Assembly (NCBI RefSeq): GCF_009687865.1
Contig: NZ_BLAE01000012.1
Location: 126,502 to 190,501, forward strand
Source of the DNA: Acrocarpospora macrocephala
GTDB taxonomy: Bacteria; Actinomycetota; Actinomycetes; Streptosporangiales; Streptosporangiaceae
Length of the DNA: 64,000 nucleotides
Direction: 5' to 3'
The translations under genes were made by a program, and so were the position numbers. Position 1 is the first letter of the stretch, and every line of letters starts with the position of its first letter. The notes beneath the pieces are model-generated. The model was given only the letters and a program-made list of their open reading frames with translations. It had not been told where the DNA came from and did no database searches. Of this stretch, positions 24,771 to 33,469 are shown piece after piece.

Positions 24771-27700
24771 GTGTTCGGTTCCGCGCGCCTGCGTCGCGCT
24801 TTATCCGCGCTCCTGTTACCCGTCCTGGCCGGTACGGCACTGGCCGCTCCCCCAGCGGCGGCAGCCCCACCCCCGACCAGCGGCTTCGAGAAGGTCAAGC
24901 TGGACGGCGGCCTCTCCATGGGCGAGCCGATCGAGCTGTCCGTGCTCCCCGACGGCAAGGTCCTCTACATCAACCGCGGCACCTCCGCCGGCGGCGGCCA
25001 GGTCCGCCTCTACAACCCGGCCACCCAGACCACCACGGTCGCGCTGACCGTGCAGCTGGACGCCCGCTTCGAGGACGGCCTGATCGGCATCACCCTGCAC
25101 CCCCAGTTCGCCACCAACCGCTGGGTGTTCCTGTTCTACTCCCCGAAGGTGACGCCGCTGGTCAACCGCATCTCCCGATTCACCTTCAACCCGACCACCA
25201 ACGTCCTCGACCCCGCCAGCGAGGACATGATCATCGAATGGCCGACCGAGCGTGACCTCTGCTGCCACTCAGCCGGGTCGATGAGCTGGGACACCAACGG
25301 CAACCTGTACTTCGCGGTGGGCGACAACACCAACTCCGGCGGCGACTCGGCCGGCATGGCGCCCATCGACGAGCGGACCAGCCGCAACCCGCAGTACGAC
25401 GCGCAGCGCACGTCGGGCAACACCAACGACCTGCGCGGCAAGATCAACCGCATCCACCCGGAGAACAACGGCACCTACACGATCCCGGCGGGCAACCTGT
25501 TCCCGCAGGGCACGGCGCAGACCAAGCCGGAGATCTACATCATGGGGGTGCGGAACCCGTACCGGATCTGGGTCGACAAGAAGGCCAACAACACCCTGTA
25601 CTGGGGCGAGGTCGGGCCTGACGCCGGGGCCACCATCCCGAACCGGGGTCCGGCGGCCTACGACGAGTTCAACCGGGCGACCGCGCCGGGCAACTACGGC
25701 TGGCCGTACTGCGGCGGGCCGAACGTGGCCTACAACGACTGGGACTTCGCGGCGAACGCGCCGCGGGGCTGGTTCCCGTGTGGCGGCAGCACCGGTCCGG
25801 TCAACAACTCGCCGCGCAACACCGGGCAGCAGCAACTGCCGCCCACCAAGGCGTCCACCGTGTGGGAACAGCACGGCGGCAGCGTGCAGTGGCCGGCCCT
25901 GGACAACCCGGGCGGCTGTGGCTCGCCGAACCACACCGAGGTCTACCACTACGACGCCACCCTGGTGTCGGACGTGAAGTGGCCGCAGTACTACGACAAC
26001 AAGTGGCTGATCTCCGAGTACTGCCGTAACTGGATCAAGGAGGTCCAGTTCGACAACGGCAACCCGTCGACCGGGAACCCGACCATCATCGAGCCGGTGC
26101 TGGCGGGCATGAACCTGGTGCACCCGATCGACATGGAGTTCGGGCCGGACGGCTCGCTCTACCTGCTGGAGTACGGCAGCGGCTACTTCTCCGGCGCCGC
26201 CGACGCCGGACTCTACAAGATCAACTACGTCCAGGGTGGAAGGTCGCCGATCGCCCAGGCCACCTCCAACGTCAACAACGGGCTGGCGCCGCTGGCGGTC
26301 ACCTTCTCCAGCGCGGGCAGCTCCGACCCCGACGGCGAGACCATCACGTACGCGTGGGACTTCGACAACAACGGCACCACCGATTCAACGGCCGCCAACC
26401 CGTCGTTCACGTACACCACCGTGGGTGACAAGCGGGCGAGGCTGACCGTGCGGGATCCCGGCGGCCGTACCGGCACGGTGGTGCTCCCGATCGTGGTGGG
26501 CAACAACCGGCCGGTCGTGACGCTCAACGGCATCCCCGCGGGCGGCATGTACAGCTGGAGCGAGAACCTCAACCTCACCGCCAGCGCCACCGACGCCCAG
26601 GACGGCACCATCGCCTGCGGTTCCGTCATCATCCGGGCCGCACTCGGCCACCAGGAACACGCCCACGAGGAGGGCGAGGGCACCGGCTGCGGCTCCTCGT
26701 TCAACACCGGCCCGATCCACGCCGGTCTGGACGCGGTGCAGTTCTTCGTGCTGCGCGGCAGCTACACCGACCGCGGCGCGACCGGCACGGTCCCGCTCAC
26801 CGGCGAGCGCGAGATCACCGTCTGGCCCAAGCAGTGGCAGGCCGAGCACTACGTCACGCTCAACGGCCCCCGCGTCGTCGACCAGGCCGCCGCCGAGGGC
26901 GGCAAGCGCCTCGGCGACATCCAGGGCGGCGAGTGGGTACGGCACCATGCCGTCAGCCTCAAGGGCATCACCAGCGTCAAGGCCCGGGTGAGCTCCGCCA
27001 ACGCGGGCGGCACCCTGTCCTTCCGGTACGACTCACCAACCGGCCCCGAAGTCGCCAGGCTCACCGTCGGCAACACCGGCGGCTGGGACAACTACACCGA
27101 GGTCACCGGCCCCGTCACCAAGCCCGACGACAACACCCACGACCTGTACCTGGTGTTCAACGGCACCGGCACGCTCTACGACGTGGACAGCTACACCTTC
27201 ATCGGTCCCGGCGTGAGCGTCCCCGGCACCGGCAACCCCGGCTCGGACCTCGCCCAGGGCAAGCCGGTCACGGCCTCCAGCACCGAAGCCGGCGCCAACG
27301 TGGCGGCCAACGCGGTCGACGGCAACTCGGCCACCCGGTGGAGCAGCCTCTACGCCGATCCGCAGTGGATCCAGGTGGACCTGGGCGCGTCGTACGCGAT
27401 CAACCGGGTCCGCCTCAACTGGGAAGCCGCCTACGGTCGCGCGTACCAGGTCCAGACCTCTCCCAACGGGACAACCTGGACGAACATCTTCTCCACCACA
27501 ACGGGAGACGGCGGCGTCGACGACCTGACGGTCTCCGGCACCGGACGTTATCTCCGGGTGAACGGCACCCAACGCGCCCTCACGCAGTACGGCTACTCCC
27601 TCTGGGACCTGAACGTCTACGGCACCCCTGCCGGCGGCTCCGCACTGCTGTCCCAGGGCCGCCCGGTAACGGCCTCCAGCACGGAGGCGGGCGCGAACGT

Positions 27701-28028
27701 GGCCGCCAACGCCGTGGACGGCAACACGGCCACCCGGTGGAGCAGCCTCTACGCCGACCCGCAATGGATCTACGTTGATCTCGGCAGCACGCGGAGCATC
27801 AACCGGGTCCGCCTGAACTGGGAAGCCGCCTACGGCCGCGCCTACCAGATCCAAACCTCCCCCAACGCCACCACCTGGACCGACGTCTACACCACCACAA
27901 CCAGCGACGGCGGCATCGACGACCTGACGGTCTCCGGATCTGGGCGCTATGTCCGCATAAACGGCACCCAACGCGCCCTCACCCAGTACGGCTACTCCCT
28001 CTGGGAATTCGAGGTCTACGGCACCTAA
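24771..28028 (+). CDS. secreted PQQ-type glucose/sorbosone dehydrogenase with PKD, CBM6-like and two F5/8 C domains
   Basis: A 1085-residue secreted enzyme. A signal peptide ends near residue 27. Residues 38-485 form the six-bladed GSDH propeller (GLIGITLHPQFATNRW, RDLCCHSAGSMSWDTNGNLY, GVRNPYRIWVD, LVHPIDMEFGPDGSLYLLEY). Residues 490-575 are a PKD domain (SDPDGETITYAWDFDNNG), 580-690 a linker domain with a His/Glu-rich loop, 690-820 a CBM6-like domain (QAEHY, GEWVRHHAVSLKG) and 826-1085 two F5/8 C modules. It likely oxidises sugars outside the cell using PQQ. GTG at 24771 follows TGGAG; the pair with the ThuA gene forms an operon ended by a strong hairpin. Confidence 0.87.
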   Translation: MFGSARLRRALSALLLPVLAGTALAAPPAAAAPPPTSGFEKVKLDGGLSMGEPIELSVLPDGKVLYINRGTSAGGGQVRLYNPATQTTTVALTVQLDARFEDGLIGITLHPQFATNRWVFLFYSPKVTPLVNRISRFTFNPTTNVLDPASEDMIIEWPTERDLCCHSAGSMSWDTNGNLYFAVGDNTNSGGDSAGMAPIDERTSRNPQYDAQRTSGNTNDLRGKINRIHPENNGTYTIPAGNLFPQGTAQTKPEIYIMGVRNPYRIWVDKKANNTLYWGEVGPDAGATIPNRGPAAYDEFNRATAPGNYGWPYCGGPNVAYNDWDFAANAPRGWFPCGGSTGPVNNSPRNTGQQQLPPTKASTVWEQHGGSVQWPALDNPGGCGSPNHTEVYHYDATLVSDVKWPQYYDNKWLISEYCRNWIKEVQFDNGNPSTGNPTIIEPVLAGMNLVHPIDMEFGPDGSLYLLEYGSGYFSGAADAGLYKINYVQGGRSPIAQATSNVNNGLAPLAVTFSSAGSSDPDGETITYAWDFDNNGTTDSTAANPSFTYTTVGDKRARLTVRDPGGRTGTVVLPIVVGNNRPVVTLNGIPAGGMYSWSENLNLTASATDAQDGTIACGSVIIRAALGHQEHAHEEGEGTGCGSSFNTGPIHAGLDAVQFFVLRGSYTDRGATGTVPLTGEREITVWPKQWQAEHYVTLNGPRVVDQAAAEGGKRLGDIQGGEWVRHHAVSLKGITSVKARVSSANAGGTLSFRYDSPTGPEVARLTVGNTGGWDNYTEVTGPVTKPDDNTHDLYLVFNGTGTLYDVDSYTFIGPGVSVPGTGNPGSDLAQGKPVTASSTEAGANVAANAVDGNSATRWSSLYADPQWIQVDLGASYAINRVRLNWEAAYGRAYQVQTSPNGTTWTNIFSTTTGDGGVDDLTVSGTGRYLRVNGTQRALTQYGYSLWDLNVYGTPAGGSALLSQGRPVTASSTEAGANVAANAVDGNTATRWSSLYADPQWIYVDLGSTRSINRVRLNWEAAYGRAYQIQTSPNATTWTDVYTTTTSDGGIDDLTVSGSGRYVRINGTQRALTQYGYSLWEFEVYGT
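27247..28025 (+). repeat. tandem F5/8 C modules 3 and 4
   Basis: Module 3 spans about 27247-27625 and module 4 about 27640-28025. Both share with modules 1 and 2 the sequence RVRLNWEAA-GRAYQ-QTSPN and LTQYGYSLW-x-YG, at protein and partly at DNA level, across two neighbouring genes. Confidence 0.78.
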
Positions 28029-28039
28029 ACCATCCCCCT

Positions 28040-28089
28040 GGCCTCCACGGCACCGCGCATTCCCCCCAAGCCCGGCGCCGTGGAGGCCC
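28040..28089. terminator. bidirectional terminator between dehydrogenase and modC
   Basis: GGCCTCCACGGC pairs perfectly with GCCGTGGAGGCC across a 25-nt C-rich loop; the stem sits between convergent stops at 28028 and 28091. Confidence 0.65.
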
Positions 28090-28090
28090 C

Positions 28091-29122
28091 CTAGGCCGGA
28101 TACGCGTGGGTCTCCGTTGCTTTGACGGAGGCCCATACGTTTTGGCCGGGGGTGAGGTCGAGGGCGGTGACGGCGGCGGGGGTGATGTCGGCGGCGGCGG
28201 GGATCGGGCCGCTGAGGTGGATGCGGATGTTGTCGCCGTGGCGTTCGATGCCGTCGATCGTGGCCTGCCAGAGGTTGCGGGGGCTGCCGTCGGGGCGGGT
28301 GCGGTAGAGGGCGACGGCGCTGGGGGCGAAGGCGAGGAAGGCTGGGCCTTCGAGGCGTTCTGTGACGGTGAAGAGGATGTCGTCGACTTTGATCTGGCGG
28401 TCGGTGGCGGTGCCTCGATAAAGGTTGAGGCCGACCAGGCGGGCGACGTAGTCGGTGCGGGGGCGGCGGGCGACCTCGGTGGGGGTGCCTTCCTGGACGA
28501 TGGTTCCGTGTTCGATGACGACCAGGCGGTCGGCCAGGACCATGGCGTCGAGAGGGTCGTGCGTGACGAGGACCGTCGCGCCGTCGAAGTCGGCGAGGTG
28601 GCGGCGGAGCTGGGAGCGGATCTCCAGGCGGGTGTGGGCGTCCAGGGCGGCCAATGGCTCGTCGAGGAGGAGCAGGCGGGGGCGGATGACCAGGGCTCTG
28701 GCCAGGGCGACGCGTTGGGCTTGGCCGCCGGACAGCTGTCTGGGGCGTACGCCGGCGTGGTCTTCGAGGCCGACGCGGGCCAGCCAGGCGGCGGCCTGGC
28801 GGCGGGATTCGGCTTTGGCGGTGCCGTGGCAGCGGAGGCCGAAGGCGACGTTGTCCAGCGCGGACAGGTGGGGAAACAGCAGGTAATCCTGGAAGACCAT
28901 GCCGATGGGGCGCTTCTCGGCGGCGAGGTCGTGCAAGGGCTGGCCGTCCAGGGTGATGTGGCCTTCGGTCAGGCGGGTGAGCCCGGCCAGCAGGCGCAAC
29001 GCGGTCGTCTTGCCCGCGCCGTTGGGGCCGAGCAGGGCGACGACCTCGCCAGGCGCCACCTCGAGGTCGAGATCGAGGCGGAAGTTCGGGCGGGTGAGAC
29101 GGAGCCGGGCGGTCAGGGTCAC
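28091..29122 (-). CDS. modC: molybdate ABC transporter ATPase
   Basis: A 343-residue ABC ATPase that powers molybdate uptake. Walker A GPNGAGKTT, Q-loop VFQDYLLFPHLSA, signature LSGGQAQRVALARAL, Walker B LLLLDEPLAALD and H-loop VLVTHD are all intact. The C-terminal ~110 residues carry a TOBE/Mop-like regulatory domain (GLNLYRGTA, LAFAPSAVALYR). I place the start at GTG 29122, which overlaps the modB stop (GTGA) and gives the usual N-terminus VTLTARLRLTRPNF; an in-frame ATG at 29137 lacks an SD. Last gene of the modE-like/modABC operon. Confidence 0.9.
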   Translation of the reverse strand: MTLTARLRLTRPNFRLDLDLEVAPGEVVALLGPNGAGKTTALRLLAGLTRLTEGHITLDGQPLHDLAAEKRPIGMVFQDYLLFPHLSALDNVAFGLRCHGTAKAESRRQAAAWLARVGLEDHAGVRPRQLSGGQAQRVALARALVIRPRLLLLDEPLAALDAHTRLEIRSQLRRHLADFDGATVLVTHDPLDAMVLADRLVVIEHGTIVQEGTPTEVARRPRTDYVARLVGLNLYRGTATDRQIKVDDILFTVTERLEGPAFLAFAPSAVALYRTRPDGSPRNLWQATIDGIERHGDNIRIHLSGPIPAAADITPAAVTALDLTPGQNVWASVKATETHAYPA

Positions 29123-29925
29123 GGACTGTTCACCCATCGATCGCGCAGGCTGGCCAGGATGATCACAGATACCGCCAGCAGCACCAGGCTGAGCACGATC
29201 GCGGCCTCGGGTTCGGTTTCCAGGGCCAGGTAGACGGCCAGCGGCATGGTCTGGGTCTGCCCGGGGAAGTTCCCGGCGAAGGTGATCGTCGCCCCGAACT
29301 CGCCGAGCGCCCGCGCCCAGCAGAGCACCGCGCCCGCCACGATCCCCGGCGCGATCAGCGGCAGCGTGACCCGCCTGAACACCACCCAGCGCGTCGCGCC
29401 CAGCGTCGCGGCGGCCTCCTCGAAGCGCAGATCGGCGGCTCGAAGCGCCCCCTCCACGCTGATCACCAGAAACGGCATGGCCACGAACGCCTCAGCCACC
29501 ACCACACCCGCCGTCGTGAACGGCAAGGTGATGCCGAACGTGCTGTCCAGCCACTGCCCCACCAGCCCACGCCGCCCCAGCGCCAGCAGCAGCGCGACTC
29601 CCCCGACCACCGGTGGCAGGACGAGCGGCACGGTCACCAGCGCCCGTACGACCCGGCGCCCGGGAAACGCCAACCTGGCCAGGCACCAGGCCAGCGGCAC
29701 CCCGAGCACCATGCAGATCACCGTGGCCAGCGTCGCCGTCACCAGCGAAAGCCGCAACGCCTCCAGTACCTGGGGCTCAGTGAGCCGCTCCCAGAGCGTG
29801 GACCACGGCGCTCGGACGAGCAGCCCGACCAGCGGCAGAACCAGGAACACCAGGCCGATTGCCGCGGGCAGTACGAGCACCCACGGCAAGCGGCCCGCTA
29901 CCGGCGAGCGATCGGTGTCGTTCAT
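29119..29925 (-). CDS. modB: molybdate ABC transporter permease
   Basis: A 268-residue inner-membrane permease with about six helices. The ATPase-docking loop reads FEEAAATLGATRWVVFRRVTLP, as in ModB/CysT-type permeases, followed by ALGEFGATITFAGN, a stretch characteristic of ModB. It lies 22 bp after modA and overlaps modC by 4 bp. It imports molybdate delivered by the lipoprotein ModA. Confidence 0.92.
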   Translation of the reverse strand: MNDTDRSPVAGRLPWVLVLPAAIGLVFLVLPLVGLLVRAPWSTLWERLTEPQVLEALRLSLVTATLATVICMVLGVPLAWCLARLAFPGRRVVRALVTVPLVLPPVVGGVALLLALGRRGLVGQWLDSTFGITLPFTTAGVVVAEAFVAMPFLVISVEGALRAADLRFEEAAATLGATRWVVFRRVTLPLIAPGIVAGAVLCWARALGEFGATITFAGNFPGQTQTMPLAVYLALETEPEAAIVLSLVLLAVSVIILASLRDRWVNSP

Positions 29926-29947
29926 CCGGTTGATTCGCCTTCGATCA

Positions 29948-30739
29948 TCAAGGGGCTTGGAAGCCCGCCTTGGTCAGCACATCCTTACCCTGCTGGGACA
30001 GGACCAAGTCGACGAACTGCTTGGCCAGGTCGGCTGCGGGGGCCTTGGTGAGGGTCGCGATCGGGTAATCGTTGATGGCCTGGTCGGCTTCGGGGAAGGC
30101 GATGCCGGTGACCTTGCCCGCGGAGGCGATGACGTCGGTCTGGTAGACGAGGGCGGCGTCGACCTCGCCTAGTTCGACCTTGGTGAGGGTGGCCTTGACG
30201 TCCTGCTCCAGCGTGACGGGGGTGACCTTCAGGCCGGCGGCGTCCAGGGCCTTGATCGCGGCGGCGCCGCAGGGGACCTGTTCGGCGCAGAGAGCGACTT
30301 TGACCTTGGGATCGGTCAGGTCCTTGAGGGATTCGACCTTGGCGGGGTTGTCCGGCGGCACGGCGATCTGCAGCTTGTTCTTCACGAACACGGTCGGGCC
30401 GGTGGCGAGACCGGCGTCGGTGACCGTCTTCATCGTCGCCGGGCTGGCGGCGGCGAACACGTCGGCGGGCGCGCCCTGGGTGATCTGGGTGGCCAGGGTG
30501 GCGCTGGAGCCGAAGTTGAATTTCACGGTCGTACCCGGGTGGGCAGCCTCGAAGGTCTTGCCGAGTTCGGTGAAGGTCTCGGTCAGGGACGCGGCGGCGA
30601 ACACTGTCAGCTCTGTCGCGGCCGGAGCGCTGGCCGCCGGTGCGGAGGAAGCCGCAGGAGCGGCCGTGTCATCGCTCGTACCGCACGCGGATGCGGCTAA
30701 GAGGACCGCGATGAGCAATCCGGAAACGCGCCTGAACAA
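29948..30739 (-). CDS. modA: molybdate-binding lipoprotein
   Basis: A 263-residue periplasmic-type binding protein anchored by lipid. Lipobox AASAC (C19) is followed by an Ala/Pro/Ser linker, then the ModA fold: LTVFAAASLTETFTELGK, VKFNFGSSATLATQI, GAPADVFAAASPATM, LVYQTDVIAS. The Ser residues in AAASL and GSSAT fit oxyanion binding. The start codon is TTG, compensated by a strong AGGAGG 7 nt upstream. It sits 16 bp after the HTH-Mop regulator gene. Confidence 0.92.
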   Translation of the reverse strand: MFRRVSGLLIAVLLAASACGTSDDTAAPAASSAPAASAPAATELTVFAAASLTETFTELGKTFEAAHPGTTVKFNFGSSATLATQITQGAPADVFAAASPATMKTVTDAGLATGPTVFVKNKLQIAVPPDNPAKVESLKDLTDPKVKVALCAEQVPCGAAAIKALDAAGLKVTPVTLEQDVKATLTKVELGEVDAALVYQTDVIASAGKVTGIAFPEADQAINDYPIATLTKAPAADLAKQFVDLVLSQQGKDVLTKAGFQAP

Positions 30740-30755
30740 TGGGTCCTCCTACTGA

Positions 30756-31154
30756 CTACTGACTCTGATCGGGGATCTCCACGACGACGTTGGTGGACTT
30801 GATCACGGCAACCGCGACGACGCCGGGCGCGAGGCCCAGTTCGTCGGCGGCCTGGCGGCTCATCAGCGACACCACCCGGTAGGGGCCTGCGGCGATCTCC
30901 ACCTGGGCCATCACCGCATCCTTGATCACTTCGGTCACGATCCCCCGGAGCCGGTTCCGCGCGGACGAGTGCCCCGAGCCGTTTCCGGTCTCGATCTGCG
31001 CTCGCGCGAACGCGGCCAGGTCCGAGCCCTCCACGATGCGATGCCCGTTGTCATCCCGGCGCGCCGGGAGCCGCCCCGCGTCCACCCAGCGACGCACGGT
31101 GTCGGAGCTCACTCCGAGCAGCCCGGCTGCCTCACTGATTCGGAACGTCGTCAC
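30756..31154 (-). CDS. molybdate-responsive HTH/Mop-domain regulator
   Basis: A 132-residue protein with an excisionase/MerR-like N-terminal helix-turn-helix (ISEAAGLLGVSSDTVRRWVDAGRLPARRD, residues 6-34; key residues VSSDTVRRW) and a C-terminal single Mop/TOBE domain (about 65-132: RNRLRGIVTEVIKDAVMAQVEI, key residues GIVTEV, and VVAVIKSTNVVVEI-like end). Mop domains bind molybdate. The pair is therefore likely a Mo-sensing repressor of modABC, analogous in role to ModE but different in its HTH. GTG start at 31154. An ATATCAC element lies immediately upstream. Confidence 0.82.
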   Translation of the reverse strand: MTTFRISEAAGLLGVSSDTVRRWVDAGRLPARRDDNGHRIVEGSDLAAFARAQIETGNGSGHSSARNRLRGIVTEVIKDAVMAQVEIAAGPYRVVSLMSRQAADELGLAPGVVAVAVIKSTNVVVEIPDQSQ

Positions 31155-31156
31155 GA

Positions 31157-31253
31157 AATATCACCTTACCCTCGCACTTTCTGGCCAATACATCCGCCAT
31201 GCCTCGCAACAGCATCGTGATATCCCTCGATCTCCTCGCAGGTGAGATATCAC
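31157..31253. promoter_or_regulatory. three ATATCAC elements between mod operon and LysR gene
   Basis: AATATCAC is at 31157-31164; GTGATATC (31217-31224) and GATATCAC (31246-31253) form a perfect 8-bp inverted repeat with a 21-bp spacer. The region separates the divergent GTG starts at 31154 and 31289. Likely operator for the HTH-Mop regulator, the LysR protein, or both. Confidence 0.55.
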
Positions 31254-31288
31254 TGGACCAACCCCACGATCACACGACATGCTGTGAC

Positions 31289-32212
31289 GTGCTGTTGCGC
31301 CAACTGGAGTATCTGGTCGCGCTGGCCCGGGAGCGACATTTCGCCCGGGCGGCGGCGTCCTGCCACGTCTCCCAGCCCTCCCTCTCCGCCGCGATCCGCA
31401 AACTCGAGCGCGAACTGGACGTGCCCATCGTCCGCCGGGGTCGCAAGTTCGACGGCCTCACGCCCGAAGGCGAGCGTGTCCTGCTGTGGGCTCACCGCAT
31501 CCTGGCCGAAGCCGACGCCCTTCGCCAGGATCTGTCCCTGATGCGCAGCAGCCTCTCCGGCACCCTGCGCATGGGCGCCATCCCCACCGCCCTGACGGCC
31601 GCCTCCCTGCTCACCACCCCGTTCTGCGAACGCCACCCGCACGCCCGCGTGTCCCTCGCGTCCCTCTCCTCCCGCGAGATCACCCGCCGCCTGGCGGACT
31701 TCGAGCTGGACGTCGCCATGACGTACCTGGACGGGGAGCCGCTGGGCAACGTCCGCACGACGCCCCTCTACGAGGAGCGCTACCTGCTCCTCACCCCCGA
31801 CGACGCCGAACTCGCCGGGCGCGCCTTCGTGCGCTGGACCGAGGTGGCCGCCCTCCCGCTCTGCCTGCTCGCCCCCGAGATGCGCAACCGCCGCATCCTC
31901 GACGGCATCTTCGAATGGGCCGGCGTCGTCGCCGTCCCCGCCGTCGAAACCGACACCGTCTCCGCTTTGTACGCCCATGTCGCCACCCACCGCTGGTCCA
32001 GCGTGATCGCCCACGCCTGGCTGCACATGTTCGGCGTCCCTGACGGCATGCGCGTGATCCCCCTCGAAAACCCCCGCCAGGCCCCACGGGTCGGCCTGGT
32101 GATCGCCGACCGTACCCCCGAACCGGTCCTGGCCCGCGCCCTGCTCGACGTCACCGCCCACATCGACATCCGCGGCACTCTCGACCGGCTGCTCCACGAT
32201 TACCTGCGATAG
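31289..32212 (+). CDS. LysR-family transcriptional regulator
   Basis: A 307-residue LysR regulator. The N-terminal winged HTH is typical (LRQLEYLVALARERHFARAA, HVSQPSLSAAIRKLERELDV), followed by an effector domain (GTLRMGAIPTALTAA, ADFELDVAMTYLDG, YEERYLLLTPDD). GTG at 31289 starts two codons before the conserved LRQLEYL; an in-frame start at 31199 would cross the promoter palindrome. It lies 99 bp before the formate dehydrogenase gene in the same direction and is the likely regulator of it. LysR genes of this kind are often found beside formate dehydrogenases. Confidence 0.88.
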   Translation: MLLRQLEYLVALARERHFARAAASCHVSQPSLSAAIRKLERELDVPIVRRGRKFDGLTPEGERVLLWAHRILAEADALRQDLSLMRSSLSGTLRMGAIPTALTAASLLTTPFCERHPHARVSLASLSSREITRRLADFELDVAMTYLDGEPLGNVRTTPLYEERYLLLTPDDAELAGRAFVRWTEVAALPLCLLAPEMRNRRILDGIFEWAGVVAVPAVETDTVSALYAHVATHRWSSVIAHAWLHMFGVPDGMRVIPLENPRQAPRVGLVIADRTPEPVLARALLDVTAHIDIRGTLDRLLHDYLR

Positions 32213-32217
32213 TTTAT

Positions 32218-32250
32218 ATCTATCAACAAATAGATAAATTCATTTTGACT
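32218..32250. promoter_or_regulatory. AT-rich palindrome and -35-like site before formate dehydrogenase
   Basis: ATCTAT-CAACAA-ATAGAT (32218-32235) is an 18-bp inverted repeat in a strikingly AT-rich stretch just after the LysR stop, followed by TTGACT (32245-32250) as a possible -35 box. It may be a LysR operator or the LysR terminator. Confidence 0.45.
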
Positions 32251-32311
32251 CTTTATCTACGGCACGAGGAGGGTGGGAAATACGACCCGATTCTCTTTAG
32301 GAGCCAAACCC

Positions 32312-33469
32312 ATGGCGAAAATCCTGTGCGTTCTGTACGACGACCCGGTCGACGGCTATCCCTCGGCGTACGCCCGCGACGACCTTCCGCACATCGACCA
32401 CTACCCCGGCGGCCAGACCCTCCCGACCCCGAAGGGCATCGACTTCACCCCCGGCCAGTTGCTCGGCAGTGTCTCCGGTGAGCTCGGTCTGCGGTCGTTC
32501 CTGGAGAGTCAGGGTCACACGCTCGTCGTCACGTCCGACAAGGACCGCGACGGCTCGGTGTTCGACCAGGAGCTCGTCGACGCCGATGTGGTCATCTCGC
32601 AGCCGTTCTGGCCCGCGTACCTGACGGCGGAACGGATCGCCAGGGCGCCGAAGTTGAAACTGGCCATCACCGCCGGGATCGGTTCCGACCACGTGGACCT
32701 GGACGCGGCCATCGCGCACAACATCACCGTCGCCGAGGTCACCTACTGCAACAGCATCTCGGTGGCCGAGCACGTGGCCATGATGATTCTGTCGCTGGTG
32801 CGTAATTATCTGCCGTCGTACGAGACCGTGCTGAAGGGGGGCTGGAATATCGCGGACTGCGTGTCCCGGTCGTACGACCTGGAGGGCATGCACGTCGGCA
32901 CCGTGGCCGCCGGGCGAATCGGCCTCGCGGTCCTGCGCCGGTTGCATCCGTTCGACGTGCACCTGCACTACACCGACCGCTACCGGCTGCCCCGCGAGGT
33001 CGAGGAGGAGCTCAACCTCACCTTCCACGAGAGCGCGGCGGCCATGGTCCCGCTCTGCGACGTCGTCACCATCAACGCCCCGCTGCACCCGGAGACCGAG
33101 GGCATGTTCAACGACACCCTGATCGGCACCATGAAGCGCGGCGCCTACCTGATCAACACCGCCCGCGCGAAGATCGCCGACCGCGACGCCGTGGTCCGCG
33201 CCCTGGAGAGCGGCCAACTGGCCGGTTACGCCGGAGACGTCTGGTTCCCGCAACCGGCCCCCGCCGACCACCCGTGGCGCACCATGCCCCACCACGGCAT
33301 GACCCCACACATCTCCGGCTCCTCCCTGTCCGCCCAGGCTCGCTACGCCGCCGGCACCCGCGAAATCCTCGAATGCTGGCTGGACGGCACCCCCATTCGC
33401 GACGAATACCTGATCGTCGACAAGGGAAACCTGGCAGGCACAGGCGCCCACTCCTATTCGGTGAAGTAA
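32312..33469 (+). CDS. fdh: NAD-dependent formate dehydrogenase (metal-independent)
   Basis: A 385-residue D-2-hydroxyacid-dehydrogenase-family enzyme oxidising formate to CO2 with NAD+. It closely follows the methylotroph FDH pattern: LCVLYDDPVDGYP, HYPGGQTLPTP, TPGQLLGSVSGELGLR, TAGIGSDHVDL, TYCNSISVAEHVAMMIL (active-site Asn), GTVAAGRIGLAVLRRL (NAD loop), NTARAK (catalytic Arg), WFPQPAP (Gln) and TPHISGS (His). The TARGK motif reads TARAK, a mild change. ATG at 32312 follows TAGGAG. It needs no molybdenum, which is notable beside the molybdate operon. A GC-rich stem (33516-33531) may terminate it. Confidence 0.93.
   Translation: MAKILCVLYDDPVDGYPSAYARDDLPHIDHYPGGQTLPTPKGIDFTPGQLLGSVSGELGLRSFLESQGHTLVVTSDKDRDGSVFDQELVDADVVISQPFWPAYLTAERIARAPKLKLAITAGIGSDHVDLDAAIAHNITVAEVTYCNSISVAEHVAMMILSLVRNYLPSYETVLKGGWNIADCVSRSYDLEGMHVGTVAAGRIGLAVLRRLHPFDVHLHYTDRYRLPREVEEELNLTFHESAAAMVPLCDVVTINAPLHPETEGMFNDTLIGTMKRGAYLINTARAKIADRDAVVRALESGQLAGYAGDVWFPQPAPADHPWRTMPHHGMTPHISGSSLSAQARYAAGTREILECWLDGTPIRDEYLIVDKGNLAGTGAHSYSVK

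Noticed and set aside
28123-29137. ModC start at ATG 29137
   Set aside because: There is no SD before it and it would overlap modB by 19 bp; GTG 29122 gives the usual 4-bp coupling and family N-terminus.
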